The translations under genes were made by a program, and so were the position numbers. The notes under the pieces were generated by a model. The model had not been told where the DNA came from, searched no databases, and was given only the letters and a program-made list of their open reading frames with translations. This document shows, piece by piece, positions 31,771-40,758 of a DNA stretch of 64,000 bases (position 1 is its first letter; every line of letters starts with the position of its first letter). Source of the DNA: Cellulomonas sp. ES6 (GTDB lineage: Bacteria > Actinomycetota > Actinomycetes > Actinomycetales > Cellulomonadaceae); assembly GCF_030053835.1 (NCBI RefSeq), contig NZ_CP125655.1, positions 310,001 to 374,000 on the forward strand, in the 5' to 3' direction.

Positions 31771-33589
31771 GTGCGGTCTTCTCCCAGTAGTGCGGTCTCG
31801 TGACGAGCTGCCACAGCGCCTTGTACGCGGCGACCGCGTGGAGCAGCCAGTAGACGGGGTTCGCCAGGCCCCAGAGCACCAGCCGGTACCGGCGGCGCTT
31901 GAACGCGCCCATCATCGACACGTAGATCATCAGGGCGCTGCCGACACCGAGGTTGGCGAGCGAGAGCCACAGCACCCACCCCGGGAACAGGGCGGCGAGG
32001 GCCGCCGGGTCGACCAGCAGGGACGCCACGAACACGGCGTACAGCGGCGGGACCGCCAGGAACGTCGCCGGCGTGCCGCCCACGAGGAACAGGAACGACA
32101 GCGCCTGCCGCGGCCCCGCGACCCGCAGCAGCCGCAGCGGGTCGCGCAGGTGCACGAGGGTCGTCTGCATGTACCCCTTGATCCACCGGGAGCGCTGCCG
32201 CACGAAGTTGGGGTACGAGGTGTTGGCCTCCTCGAACGTGGTCGAGTCGATCACCCCGACGCGCAGCCCCTCGGCCGCGGCGCGGATGCCCAGGTCGGCG
32301 TCCTCCGTGACGTTGAACGGGTCCCAGCCGCCGAGCCGCCGCAGGCCGCCGACCCGGAAGTGGTTCGACGTGCCGCCGAGCGGGATCGCGAACCGGTTGG
32401 CCTCCAGCCCGGGCAGCATGTAGTCGAACCAGAACGAGTACTCGAGCGTGAACATCCGCGTGAGCGCGTTCTCCTCGGCGTTGAAGTAGTTCAGCGCCGC
32501 CTGCACGCACACGAGGTCGTCCCCCGCGTCCCGGAACGCGAGGACGGCCTTCTTGAGCTGGTCCGGCTCGGGGCGGTCCTCGGCGTCGAAGATCACCAGG
32601 TACTCCCCCGTGGCGAACTCGAGGCCGACGTTGCAGGCCTTGGGCTTGGTCTGCGGCTGCCCGGCCGGGACGGTCACGAACCGGAAGTGCGGGGGCGGCG
32701 AGGCGGCCTCGGCCGCGGCGCGGGTCTCCAGGTCGTCCTCCTCGACCAGCACGATCACCTCGAGCAGGTGGGTCGGGTAGTCGAGCGCGCCGAGGTTGCC
32801 GATGAGCTGGGCGACGATGTTCGCCTCGCGGTACACGGGCACGAGCACCGTGTACCGGGGCAGCTCGTGGTCGGTCAGCGCGGCCAGCGCCGCCGGCGGG
32901 GTCCGCAGCACGTGCTCCATGCGGGCGCCGCGCAGCGACGACCAGAACTTGAAGCCGGTGCCGAGCAGGAACGACAGGCCGACGAGCAGCGACAGCCCGA
33001 CCACCAGCGCGGCGGGTGCCAGGACCGCGGCGGTGACGGACGCGAGCGCGAGGACCACCAGCGCCACGCGCTGCCAGGGCACCAGGACCGTGCGCGCGGA
33101 CTGCGCCGGCGACCGGCCCCACAGCCCGAGGCTCGCCCGCTCCCGCAGCTCCGCGCCGTACCGGTCGAGCACCGCCTGCTGGAACTCCCAGCGGTCGGCG
33201 AGCACGAGGAACGGGTCCTGCCCGACGGCGGCGGTGATGCGGGCCCGCAGCTCCGGGGTGGGCTCGTCGGTGACCGCGACCACCGGGACGCCGTCCGCGC
33301 GCTGCTCCAGCGGCAGCCAGCCCTCGGCCAGCACGGTGCCGACGTCGAGGCCCGGCACGTCCAGCGCGGCCGCCGTGCGCGTCGCGGCGACGTACGGCAG
33401 CCCCCACAGGTCGGCGAGGGCACGCGTCAGCGAGACGGAGTCGAGGGCGCCGATCGCCACGAGGACCTCGCCGATGCGCGCGCCGCTGCCCGCCGCGACC
33501 TCCTGCGCCGCGTCCAGCGTCGCCGTGGTCACGAGCCCTCGGTCGACGAGGTGGTCCCCGACCCGCCGGTCCTGCTCGTGCCGCCCCAC
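31700..33589 (-). CDS. Family 2 processive glycosyltransferase with N-terminal MshEN-type domain
   Basis: A 629-residue membrane enzyme. Residues 8-63 contain two copies, 29 residues apart, of the pattern R-hydrophobic-G-xx-LV-xx-G (RRVGDHLVDRG and ARIGEVLVAIG), as in MshEN/T2SSE N-terminal domains that bind cyclic-di-GMP. Helices follow near 170-210. The GT2 domain (about 245-480) has DAED at 335-338, TED at 428-430 and QRSRW at 465-469, the motifs of cellulose-synthase-like enzymes, and four or five helices end the protein. It probably makes and secretes a beta-linked polysaccharide. GTG 33589 has a purine run (GGGGGG) upstream. Confidence 0.88.
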   Translation of the reverse strand: MGRHEQDRRVGDHLVDRGLVTTATLDAAQEVAAGSGARIGEVLVAIGALDSVSLTRALADLWGLPYVAATRTAAALDVPGLDVGTVLAEGWLPLEQRADGVPVVAVTDEPTPELRARITAAVGQDPFLVLADRWEFQQAVLDRYGAELRERASLGLWGRSPAQSARTVLVPWQRVALVVLALASVTAAVLAPAALVVGLSLLVGLSFLLGTGFKFWSSLRGARMEHVLRTPPAALAALTDHELPRYTVLVPVYREANIVAQLIGNLGALDYPTHLLEVIVLVEEDDLETRAAAEAASPPPHFRFVTVPAGQPQTKPKACNVGLEFATGEYLVIFDAEDRPEPDQLKKAVLAFRDAGDDLVCVQAALNYFNAEENALTRMFTLEYSFWFDYMLPGLEANRFAIPLGGTSNHFRVGGLRRLGGWDPFNVTEDADLGIRAAAEGLRVGVIDSTTFEEANTSYPNFVRQRSRWIKGYMQTTLVHLRDPLRLLRVAGPRQALSFLFLVGGTPATFLAVPPLYAVFVASLLVDPAALAALFPGWVLWLSLANLGVGSALMIYVSMMGAFKRRRYRLVLWGLANPVYWLLHAVAAYKALWQLVTRPHYWEKTAHGLTGLTGTAAHPAGDGVPAPGA

Positions 33590-33752
33590 GCGTACCCCCC
33601 GTCCGGATCGGGTCAGGCTACCGACGCCCCCGGCGCGTCGCGCGGCGGGGCGGCGCCACCCGGGACCGGGGCGGGACGGCGCGGGCGAACCAGCGGCGGG
33701 CGGATCGTCGCGGACGGTTCAGGTGGTGCCGGGTCCGGCCGATGAGCAGGAC

Positions 33753-35039
33753 GTGACCCTCCTGTGCCCGTCGGACCTGCGGGGGCGCGTGCCGGTGCCC
33801 GACCTGCTCCGCACCGGGGGCGTGCACTGCGCGTACCAGCCCGTCGTCGAGCTCGCGACCGGCGAGGTGGTCGGCCGTGAGGCCCTGCTGCGCACCCCGG
33901 AGGGCTCCGGCTGGGGCTCGCCGCTGGAGGTCCTCGACGCCGCCCAGGAGGAGGGGCTGCTCGGCGAGCTGGAGCGGGCGTCGATGTCGCGGGCGCTGGC
34001 GGACGCCGCCGAGGCCTCGCGCGGTGCCGGCCACACGCTGTTCCTCAACATCGAGCCGCGCACGCTGTCGCGTCACATCGGCCTCGTGCTCGAGACGCTC
34101 GCCCGGCGGGACCCGCACGTCCGCGTGGTCGTGGAGATCACCGAGCGCGCCCTCGCGCACGACCCGGCCGGCATCCTCGACGCGGCCGCGCGGCTCCGGG
34201 AGGCCGGGTGCGCGATCGCCCTCGACGACGTGGGTGCCGTGCCCGACTCGCTCGCGTTCCTGCCGCTGCTGGCGCCCGAGGTGATCAAGCTCGACCTCCA
34301 GCTGCTCCGCACGCTGGAGGACCCGGCGACCATCACGGTCGCGGGCGCGGTGCGCGCCCGGGCCGAGGCCACCGGGGCGCGGGTCGTCGCCGAGGGCATC
34401 GAGACGCACGACGACCTCACCCGGGCGCTGGTGCTCGGCGCGGACCTGGGTCAGGGCTGGTACCTGGGGCGGCCGCACCGCGTGCTGCCCGCCGGGGAGC
34501 GGCACACCGTCCGGCTGCACCGCGCGCCGGAGCCGCCGGAGGGCGACGCGACGCCCTACGAGCTGGTGGCCTCCCGCCGCGCGGTGCGGCTGGCGCCGAA
34601 GCACCTGCTGCTGCCGCTGTCGCGCACGCTCGAGACGGCGGCGCTGGCGCAGCGGGTCCCGCCGCTGCTGCTCGGGACCTTCCAGGACGAGCGGCACTTC
34701 ACCGGCGGCTCCGCGGTGCGGTACGGGCACCTGGCCGAGCGGCTGCCGTTCGTCGGGGCGCTCGGCACCGGGGCGCCGGCGTCGGTGCCCGGCGGCGTGC
34801 GCTGGGCCCGCGTCGAACCGGACGAGGCGCTCGCCCGCGAGTGGGCGGTCGTCGTGCTCGGCGCGCACGAGTCGGTCGCCCTCGTCGGCCGCGAGGTGGG
34901 GCCGCCCTCCAGCGCGCCCGCCGGCTCGCGCGAGGACAGGTCCCGCCAGTTCGAGTTCGCGGTGACGCACGACCACGCGTTGGTGGCGCAGTCGGCGCAC
35001 GCGCTGCTGCGCCGGTTCGGGGCCGACGGCCGCGACTGA
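33753..35039 (+). CDS. EAL-domain cyclic-di-GMP phosphodiesterase with C-terminal DICT domain
   Basis: A 428-residue cytosolic protein. The EAL domain (about 12-245) is intact: EALLR at 43-47, LNIEP, EITERAL, IALDDVG, VIKLDL, VVAEGIE and GQGWYLGRP, covering the metal ligands and catalytic Glu/Lys. From about 275 a DICT sensory domain follows (LLPLSRTLETAALAQ, LGTFQDERHFTGGSAVRY), as found with diguanylate-cyclase networks. It should degrade cyclic-di-GMP under control of an unknown signal. It is divergent from the MshEN glycosyltransferase. Starts at 33723 or 33726 are possible. Confidence 0.88.
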   Translation: MTLLCPSDLRGRVPVPDLLRTGGVHCAYQPVVELATGEVVGREALLRTPEGSGWGSPLEVLDAAQEEGLLGELERASMSRALADAAEASRGAGHTLFLNIEPRTLSRHIGLVLETLARRDPHVRVVVEITERALAHDPAGILDAAARLREAGCAIALDDVGAVPDSLAFLPLLAPEVIKLDLQLLRTLEDPATITVAGAVRARAEATGARVVAEGIETHDDLTRALVLGADLGQGWYLGRPHRVLPAGERHTVRLHRAPEPPEGDATPYELVASRRAVRLAPKHLLLPLSRTLETAALAQRVPPLLLGTFQDERHFTGGSAVRYGHLAERLPFVGALGTGAPASVPGGVRWARVEPDEALAREWAVVVLGAHESVALVGREVGPPSSAPAGSREDRSRQFEFAVTHDHALVAQSAHALLRRFGADGRD

Positions 35040-35048
35040 CCGCCGCCG

Positions 35049-35939
35049 TCAGGGGTCGACGTGCCGCCGCTGCCCCGCGGCGAAGGCCTCCGCCGCCGCC
35101 CGGGTCACCGGCCCCGGTGCGCCGTCGGCGACCGGTGCGCCGTCCACCGCCACGACCGGCTGGACGTCGCGGCCGGAGGAGGTCAGGAACACCTCGTCGG
35201 CCGTGGTCAGCGCGTCGTAGGGCAGGTCGGCCTCGCGCCCGCCGTACCACTCGAGCACCAGCGCGCGCGTCACGCCCGCGAGGCAGCCGGACGACAGCGG
35301 CGGGGTGAGCAGCTCGCCGTCGCGCACCACGAACACGTTGGTGCCGGTGCCCTCGCAGAGCATCCCCCGCGTGTTGGCGAACACCGCCTCGCTCGCCCCC
35401 GCGGCGTGCGCCTGCGCGAGCGCCAGGACGTTCTCCCCGTAGGACGTCGTCTTGAGGCCGGTCAGCGCGCCGACGTCGTTGCGGCGGTACGGGACCGTGA
35501 CCACGGCCGTCTCGGGGTCCGGGTCGTGCCCGGGCGTGACCCCCAGCACCAGGGTCGGCGGGCTGTCGACCCGCCCGCTGCCCAGCAGCCCCGGGCCTGC
35601 GGTGAACGTGATCCGCAGCAGGTCGTACGCGCCGGTGAGCACCGCGGCGTTCGCCTCGAGCACCTCGTGCGCGGCCCGTCGCACGACCTCCGGGTCGAAC
35701 CCGCGCAGCCCGATGCCCGCCGCCGACCGGCCCATGCGCTCGAGGTGGCGCGTGAGCGCGAACAGCCGGCCGCGGTCCACCTTGACCGCCTCGAACACGC
35801 CGTCGCCCACCACGAAGCCGTGGTCCCGGGCGGACGTGGTCGCCTCGGCGTCGGGCACCAGGCGGCCGTTCACCCAGAACGTCGTGGCCGTCAGGCCGTC
35901 CACCACCGTGCTCACCCCGCGTGCGCCGTCCCGATCCAC
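35049..35939 (-). CDS. Class IV aminotransferase (branched-chain aminotransferase / aminodeoxychorismate lyase-like)
   Basis: A 296-residue PLP enzyme of fold type IV. FWVNGRLVPDAEATTSARDHGFVVGDGVFEAVK is the N-terminal family stretch, GLKTTSYGENVLA carries the PLP Lys, and EAVFANTRGMLCEGTGTNVFVV binds the cofactor phosphate. The sequence cannot separate branched-chain or D-amino-acid aminotransferase from PabC lyase. GTG 35939 lies 7 bases after a -10 box (TACGCT), suggesting a leaderless mRNA; GTG 35915 is the alternative. It is convergent with the EAL gene, 9 bases away. Confidence 0.85.
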   Translation of the reverse strand: MDRDGARGVSTVVDGLTATTFWVNGRLVPDAEATTSARDHGFVVGDGVFEAVKVDRGRLFALTRHLERMGRSAAGIGLRGFDPEVVRRAAHEVLEANAAVLTGAYDLLRITFTAGPGLLGSGRVDSPPTLVLGVTPGHDPDPETAVVTVPYRRNDVGALTGLKTTSYGENVLALAQAHAAGASEAVFANTRGMLCEGTGTNVFVVRDGELLTPPLSSGCLAGVTRALVLEWYGGREADLPYDALTTADEVFLTSSGRDVQPVVAVDGAPVADGAPGPVTRAAAEAFAAGQRRHVDP

Positions 35940-35946
35940 CCGGCGC

Positions 35947-35952
35947 AGCGTA
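35947..35952 (-). promoter_or_regulatory. -10 box of a probable leaderless promoter for the aminotransferase
   Basis: TACGCT on the minus strand is followed by 7 bases and GTG 35939. No RBS precedes that codon. This is the same layout as at 10304 and 61508. Confidence 0.4.
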
Positions 35953-35965
35953 CGCGACCGCCCGG

Positions 35966-36718
35966 TCACGCGCCCCGGTGCACGGGCCGGCTGCCGGTGG
36001 GCCGTCGCGCGTGCTCCAGCACCGACGCGGCGACGGCCTCCAGCGTGCGGCCCTGCTCGCGCGCGAGCACGGTCAGCACGCGGCGCGCCTCGTCCTCGCC
36101 GCAGCCGCGCACCTCCATGAGCGCGCCGACGGCCGTCTGCACGCCGACCCGGGGGTGCCGCGCCGCCGCGGAGACCCGGGTCGCCGGACGGCGCGCCGGG
36201 ATCGTGCTGTGCAGGGCGACGAGCGAGGCGGCCTGCCGGGCGAACCGGGCGACCCGGTGGCCGAGCTCGTCGTCCACCGCACCGGGCGCCGCCAGGTAGA
36301 GCGCCAGCGCCAGCGTGCCGCCGCGCGAGATCTCGGCGCCGACCACGGCGGCTCCGCGGAAGCCCTCCCCGCGCGCGGCCCGCCGCCACGCCGGCCACCC
36401 CGCGCCCGCGGCGACGTCCGGGACGAGCACGTCCGGGCCCCCGGCGAGCACCACGTGGAGCGGGCCGTCCGGCGCGACGCCCCGGGGCGGGAGGTCCAGC
36501 GGGACGACGGGGGCGTCCGCCACGCCCGCGACGTCGGCCCGCCGCGCCGTCTCCGCCGTGGCGGCGACCGCCGCGTCGGCATCGCGGCGTCGCACCCACA
36601 CCGATGCGGCGGCCTGGCCGCCCGTGGCCGCCGCGAGGCGACGCGTCAGCACGTCGAGCAGCCCGCGGATGCTCCGGCCCGGCTCCGTGCCCGGACCCGG
36701 TGCGCGCGGCTCCGCCAT
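35966..36718 (-). CDS. GAF-ANTAR RNA-binding antiterminator
   Basis: A 250-residue soluble protein. Residues about 15-180 look like a GAF sensory domain (VVPLDLPPRG, GFRGAAVVGAEI, LALALYLAAPGAV). The C-terminal 55 residues form an ANTAR domain: a helix leading to VGVQTAVGALMEVRGCGEDE, then ARRVLTVLAREQGRTLEAVA, with the usual Ala-rich core. ANTAR proteins bind paired hexaloop stem-loops in nascent mRNA and prevent termination. No kinase gene adjoins, so the signal is probably sensed by its own GAF domain. ATG 36718. Confidence 0.82.
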   Translation of the reverse strand: MAEPRAPGPGTEPGRSIRGLLDVLTRRLAAATGGQAAASVWVRRRDADAAVAATAETARRADVAGVADAPVVPLDLPPRGVAPDGPLHVVLAGGPDVLVPDVAAGAGWPAWRRAARGEGFRGAAVVGAEISRGGTLALALYLAAPGAVDDELGHRVARFARQAASLVALHSTIPARRPATRVSAAARHPRVGVQTAVGALMEVRGCGEDEARRVLTVLAREQGRTLEAVAASVLEHARRPTGSRPVHRGA

Positions 36719-36864
36719 GCTCTGCCCCCTGAGGCAGCTGCCGGCGCGACCTCGCCGACGGGGCCGCTGGTGGGGGACGCGCGCTGCCGACGCGCCCGGG
36801 TCATGGTGGCACGCGACGGGCGCACGGCCGGGCGGTTCCGGCCGGTGGATCCGGTCCCGAGCGG

Positions 36865-36892
36865 GGCCCGTCACCCGCACGGGTGACGGGCC
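36865..36892. terminator. Terminator hairpin after the kinase-like gene
   Basis: GGCCCGTCACCC (36865-36876) and GGGTGACGGGCC (36881-36892) form a perfect 12-bp stem with loop GCAC, 1 base after the stop of the minus-strand gene at 36894. The loop and its closing pairs resemble the terminator at 22939. Confidence 0.85.
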
Positions 36893-36893
36893 G

Positions 36894-37901
36894 CTACCCT
36901 CCGAGCGCGTCGAGCACGGCCCGCAGCGTCGCCTCGCACGTGGTCCGGTGGGCGTCGGCCCCCGGGCCGGTGTAGCCGCGCGGGGTCATCTCGACGAGGA
37001 GCACCAGCGTCATCGACATCCGGTACAGCAGCAGCCGGGCGTCACCGGCGGGGGTCCCGAGCGCGAGCGGCCCGACGGCGCCCGCGGCGTCGGCGTACCC
37101 GGCCACGAGGTCGTCGGGCACCGGGCCGAGCCCCGTCTGGTCGGCGCCCGCCAGCTCCAGCAGCGGGTCGCCCCACACGGCGCGCTCCGGGTCGATCACC
37201 CCGGTGAGGCGCAGCGTCCCGGGGTCCACGAACAGGTTGCCCGCCCACAGGTCGGTGTGCACCAGCGCGGGCCGGCGCACCTCCGCCAAGGCGGTGCGGT
37301 GCCGGGCCACCGCGGCCCGGATCTCGGACTCCGGGAGCGCGGTCCCCCACCGGCGCGCGTCGGCGAGCAGCGCCCCGACGATGCGGTCGAAGGCCTCCGG
37401 CCACGTCGTCCCGGCCAGGGCGGTCGCCGGGTCCGGGTAGCCGAACCGCTCCCCCGTGACGGCGTGCAGCCGGGCCATGAGCGCCCCGAGCTGCGGGCGG
37501 ACCCGCGCCTCGACGTCGGCCGGCAGCGCGCCGTCGACCGCCAGCTCCAGCAGCGGGACGCCGTCCAGGTGGCTCGCGACGACGACGTCGGAGGGCACCG
37601 CCGCGCGCGTGAAGTCGGTGAGCAGCAGCCGGGGCATCAGCAGCGCCGGGCGCTCCGCGGCGAGCCGGTACACCAGCGCCTCGGTGCGCAGCAGGTCGTG
37701 CTCGTAGGTGAGCAGCCGCTCGGTCGCGGTCGGGGCCGTCTTGACCACCACGCGCGAGCCGTCGGCGAGGGCGGCGCGGAACGTCGTGGCGAACAGGCCG
37801 CCCGTGAGGCGCTCGAGGGCCACCACCTCCCCGAGCGGTGCGAGCACGCCCGGGAGGGCCGCGCGGAGGTGCTGGTCGGGGGCGACGTCGGCGTCGAGCA
37901 T
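36894..37901 (-). CDS. Aminoglycoside-phosphotransferase/fructosamine-kinase-like protein
   Basis: A 335-residue kinase-fold protein. GSRVVVKTAP holds the ATP-binding Lys, LVHTDLWAGNLFVDP is the catalytic loop with its Asp and Asn, and GVIDPERAVWGDPLLELA replaces the DFG region with a metal-binding Asp. The sequence is nearest to fructosamine kinases and small-molecule phosphotransferases. Antibiotic resistance is possible but not supported by context. ATG 37901; divergent from the formate/nitrite-type channel gene. It ends in its own terminator. Confidence 0.8.
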   Translation of the reverse strand: MLDADVAPDQHLRAALPGVLAPLGEVVALERLTGGLFATTFRAALADGSRVVVKTAPTATERLLTYEHDLLRTEALVYRLAAERPALLMPRLLLTDFTRAAVPSDVVVASHLDGVPLLELAVDGALPADVEARVRPQLGALMARLHAVTGERFGYPDPATALAGTTWPEAFDRIVGALLADARRWGTALPESEIRAAVARHRTALAEVRRPALVHTDLWAGNLFVDPGTLRLTGVIDPERAVWGDPLLELAGADQTGLGPVPDDLVAGYADAAGAVGPLALGTPAGDARLLLYRMSMTLVLLVEMTPRGYTGPGADAHRTTCEATLRAVLDALGG

Positions 37902-37992
37902 GCGCCCACGCTAGCGGCGGCGGCGCCCCGGTCCGCAGGACCCGCGGCCCGCCTGCTGCGGGGCGGGTCGCGCGTGTGGCACCGTGTGCGCC

Positions 37993-38865
37993 GTGAGTCC
38001 CGCCGACCCGCAGTCCCTGTTCCCGGGCAAGCAGTTCATCAGCACCGCCCTGGAGGTCCTCGAGACCAAGACCACCATGTCCGGCGGGCTGGCCCGGCGC
38101 TACCTGCAGCGCGCGGCGATGGCGGGCGTGCTGATCGGCCTGCTCTACGCGACGTTCTACGCGCTGGTGGCGGCCTTCGCCGCGATCGAGGTCGGCGACG
38201 GCACCCTGCGCACCGTCGGACGGGTGGTCGGCGCCGTCGTCTTCGGCTGGGCGCTGGTGTTCATCTACTACTCGCGCTCCGAGCTGCTGACGTCCAACAT
38301 GATGATCGTCTCGATCGGCGCCTACCACCGCCGCACGTCGTGGGGGCGGGCGCTGCGGCTGCTGGGGCTGTGCTACCTCGGCAACGTGCTCGGCGGGCTG
38401 TTCGTCGCGGTGCTGCTGCGGTTCTCCACCCTGGTGGAGGGCGCCCCGGCCGCCGAGATGGCCGACTCCGTCGCGCACAAGCTCGCCTACGTCACCGACG
38501 GGCCCGCCGGGTGGGTCGACCTGCTCGTCCGGGCGCTGCTGTGCAACTTCTGCATCAACATCGCGATGCTGCTCGTCTACAACGGGCTCATCAAGGACGA
38601 CCTGACCAAGTGCCTGGTGATGATCACGTCGGTGTTCATCTTCGCGTTCCTCGGGCTCGAGCACTCCGTGGCCAACACGGTGCTGTTCTCCGTCGTGGGG
38701 CTCCGCGACGGCATCGACCTCGCTGCCGCCGCCGGGAACGTCGGGATCGCGCTGCTGGGCAACTTCCTGGGCGGCGGGCTGCTGATCGGCCTGTACTACG
38801 CGTACGTCAACGACGACTCGCAGTGGCTGCGGCAGAGCCGCGGCGAGGGCGCGCCTCAGGAGTAG
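37993..38865 (+). CDS. Formate/nitrite transporter (FNT) family channel
   Basis: A 290-residue membrane protein with six helices and the FNT half-repeats. SELLTSNMMIVSIGAYHRRTSW (a selectivity-loop region) and the second repeat LLCNFCINIAMLLVYN are characteristic, and FAFLGLEHSVANTVLF matches the conserved FxxxGxEHxVANM stretch with the central His. The family passes formate, nitrite, lactate or hydrosulfide; no metabolic partner is adjacent to choose among them. The start is uncertain: GTG 37993 is used, GTG 37984 is also possible, and neither has a good RBS. Its 3' end overlaps the convergent VanY gene by 10 bases. Confidence 0.88.
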   Translation: MSPADPQSLFPGKQFISTALEVLETKTTMSGGLARRYLQRAAMAGVLIGLLYATFYALVAAFAAIEVGDGTLRTVGRVVGAVVFGWALVFIYYSRSELLTSNMMIVSIGAYHRRTSWGRALRLLGLCYLGNVLGGLFVAVLLRFSTLVEGAPAAEMADSVAHKLAYVTDGPAGWVDLLVRALLCNFCINIAMLLVYNGLIKDDLTKCLVMITSVFIFAFLGLEHSVANTVLFSVVGLRDGIDLAAAAGNVGIALLGNFLGGGLLIGLYYAYVNDDSQWLRQSRGEGAPQE

Positions 38866-39974
38866 CCGGGCCCGCCGGGCAGCCGGAACAGCTCCTCCAG
38901 GGTGCCGACGCCGCGGCGCTCCATCTCCGCCAGCAGGTCCTGGCCCACGTAGCGCAGGTGCCACCCCTCGGGGGCGAACCCGGTGACCGGCCGCCCCTGC
39001 GCCGTGTAGCGCAGCAGGAACCCGTGCTCGGCGGCGTGCTCCGCCACCCACCGGCCCTCGGGGGTCTGCGCGAAGCAGTCCTGGAAGTCGCACTCCGGCG
39101 CCGAGCCGCTGCCGACGTCCACCGCGAGGCCCGTCTGGTGCTCGCTGTGCCCGGCGCGCGCGGACACCTCGTCGGCCCGCGCGTCGCCGACCCGGGCCGC
39201 CCAGGCGGCGTGCACCTGCTCCTGGTACGCACGCGACCGGAACCCGCTGCGGAGCTCGAGCGCCACGCCGTCTGCCGCGGCGGCCGCGAGCATCCGGGCG
39301 AGCGGCTCCGCGACGGGGGCCCGCACCTCGTACCCCGCCACCGTCACGAGGTCCGACGGCGCCCAGTCGCCGGGGTCCAGCGGGCGCGCCTTGTTCACCA
39401 CGACCCACAGGCTCGCGGGGTCGCTCGTCGACCGCGTCGTGAGGTCGAGCCCCACCCGGGCGGGGGGCCGCAGCCCGGGGAGCACCAGGGGGGCGGGCGC
39501 CTCGGGCGGCGGACGGAGGCGACCGGGCGCCCCCGGGTCGGGGTCGAGCAGCCGGTCGTCGGGGTCCGACGCGGGCTCGGCGCCTGGCGCGACGGTGCCC
39601 GGGGCGTCGGCGACGTCGGCCGGCGCGGCCGCGACGCCGGCCGCCCGGGGGCTCGCCGCGTCGGTGGCTGCGGGGTCGGCGTCGGCCGCGCGGGTGGCGA
39701 CCGCGTCGGCGGCGGCGGGGTCGGCCGGGCCGTCGAGGCCCGCGCTCCGGCGCGCGTGGTCGGCGGCGGGTCGGTCGGGCGCGGTGCTCGTGCGTCCGGT
39801 CACCGGGCCCGCTGCGCCCGCGTCGTGCAGCGCGAGCCCCACCCCCAGGGCACCGGCGACGACGGCGGCGGTGACCTGGACCGCGCGCACGCCGGGGCGC
39901 GGCCGACCGTGTCGCGCCCCGCGGGAGCCGGGGACGGCAGGGCGGGCGCGCCGGTCGGGGGCGGGGCGTGTCAC
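38856..39974 (-). CDS. VanY-like D-alanyl-D-alanine carboxypeptidase, membrane-anchored
   Basis: A 372-residue protein. After a basic start a membrane helix (about 35-50) leads into a 120-residue Ala/Asp/Pro-rich linker and then the peptidase domain. LRSGFRSRAYQEQVHAAW, SARAGHSEHQTGLAVDVG (zinc His and Asp) and PEGWHLRYVG (catalytic Glu and zinc His) match the peptidase M15B/VanY family, which trims the terminal D-Ala of peptidoglycan stems. GTG 39974 has GGAG at 9 bases. No vanR/vanS or ligase genes are present, so wall remodelling is more likely than vancomycin resistance. Confidence 0.88.
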   Translation of the reverse strand: MTRPAPDRRARPAVPGSRGARHGRPRPGVRAVQVTAAVVAGALGVGLALHDAGAAGPVTGRTSTAPDRPAADHARRSAGLDGPADPAAADAVATRAADADPAATDAASPRAAGVAAAPADVADAPGTVAPGAEPASDPDDRLLDPDPGAPGRLRPPPEAPAPLVLPGLRPPARVGLDLTTRSTSDPASLWVVVNKARPLDPGDWAPSDLVTVAGYEVRAPVAEPLARMLAAAAADGVALELRSGFRSRAYQEQVHAAWAARVGDARADEVSARAGHSEHQTGLAVDVGSGSAPECDFQDCFAQTPEGRWVAEHAAEHGFLLRYTAQGRPVTGFAPEGWHLRYVGQDLLAEMERRGVGTLEELFRLPGGPGYS

Positions 39975-40125
39975 GGACGAGGTCTCCGGAGCAGGGGGCG
40001 GGGGTCGTCCCAGTCTCCGACGGACCGCGCCCGGGGGCCAGCCCCACGGTCGCGGCGGTCGCTCCCCCGGACGCGGCCGACGCCGCCTGCGGGACACGGC
40101 TCCCCCAGGCGGCGTCGGCCGGCGC

Positions 40126-40758
40126 TCAGCCCTGCTGCGGGGCCTCGCGGACGTGCTCCGCGGAGTCCTGCGCCTGGTCGCGCAGCTCCTGCGCGGCCTG
40201 CGTGCCGTGCTCCTGCACCGTGCCGACCGCGTCGGCGGCGCGCTCCTTCACGGCCTCGACGGCCTCCTGCGCCGGTGCCTGCAGGTCCTCCGCCGCCTGC
40301 TGGGCCGCCTGCTTCACCTCGGGGAGAGCGGCCTGCGCCTGGTCCTTGACCGCCTGCGCCGCCTGCTGCTCGCGACGCGAGGCCGGTAGCAGGGACGCGG
40401 CCAGCAGCCCCACGCCGAAGGCCACGAGTCCCGCCGCGAGCGGGCTGCCCTCGGCCTGCCGCGTCACCGCGTGCGGCGCGTCGCGCAGCCCGCCCGCGAC
40501 GCCGCTCGTCAGGTCGCCCGCCGTCCCGCGCACGCTGTCGGCCGCGCCCCGCGCCGCGCTGCCGGCCGATCCCGCGTCGTCCTGGACGGTGCCCATGACG
40601 CGGTCGCGCACCGCCCCGACGCGGCTGCGCACCTTCTCGGCCTGACGGTGCGCGACCTGCCGCGGGTCGATCGCCTCTCCGACCGCGTCCACGTCCGCCG
40701 ACAGCTCCGCCCGCGTCCGCTCGATCCGCTCGCGGATCCGCTCCGGGTCCTCACTCAT
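40126..40758 (-). CDS. DUF3618 protein
   Basis: A 210-residue protein. Residues 3-35 (DPERIRERIERTRAELSADV and following DAVGEAIDPR) are the DUF3618 motif. One hydrophobic segment (LAAGLVAFGVGLLAASLLPA) lies at about 105-125, and the rest is Ala/Gln/Glu-rich helix (QAAQAVKDQAQAALPEVKQA) likely to form a coiled coil. Such proteins accompany holin-like proteins in actinobacteria and are linked to osmotic or envelope stress. ATG 40758 overlaps the holin-like stop by 8 bases, so it is last in the four-gene operon 40126-42983. Confidence 0.82.
   Translation of the reverse strand: MSEDPERIRERIERTRAELSADVDAVGEAIDPRQVAHRQAEKVRSRVGAVRDRVMGTVQDDAGSAGSAARGAADSVRGTAGDLTSGVAGGLRDAPHAVTRQAEGSPLAAGLVAFGVGLLAASLLPASRREQQAAQAVKDQAQAALPEVKQAAQQAAEDLQAPAQEAVEAVKERAADAVGTVQEHGTQAAQELRDQAQDSAEHVREAPQQG

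Noticed and set aside
38856..39974. Vancomycin resistance cluster.
   Set aside because: The VanY-like and VanZ-like genes are 36 kb apart, and no VanHAX or VanRS genes are present.
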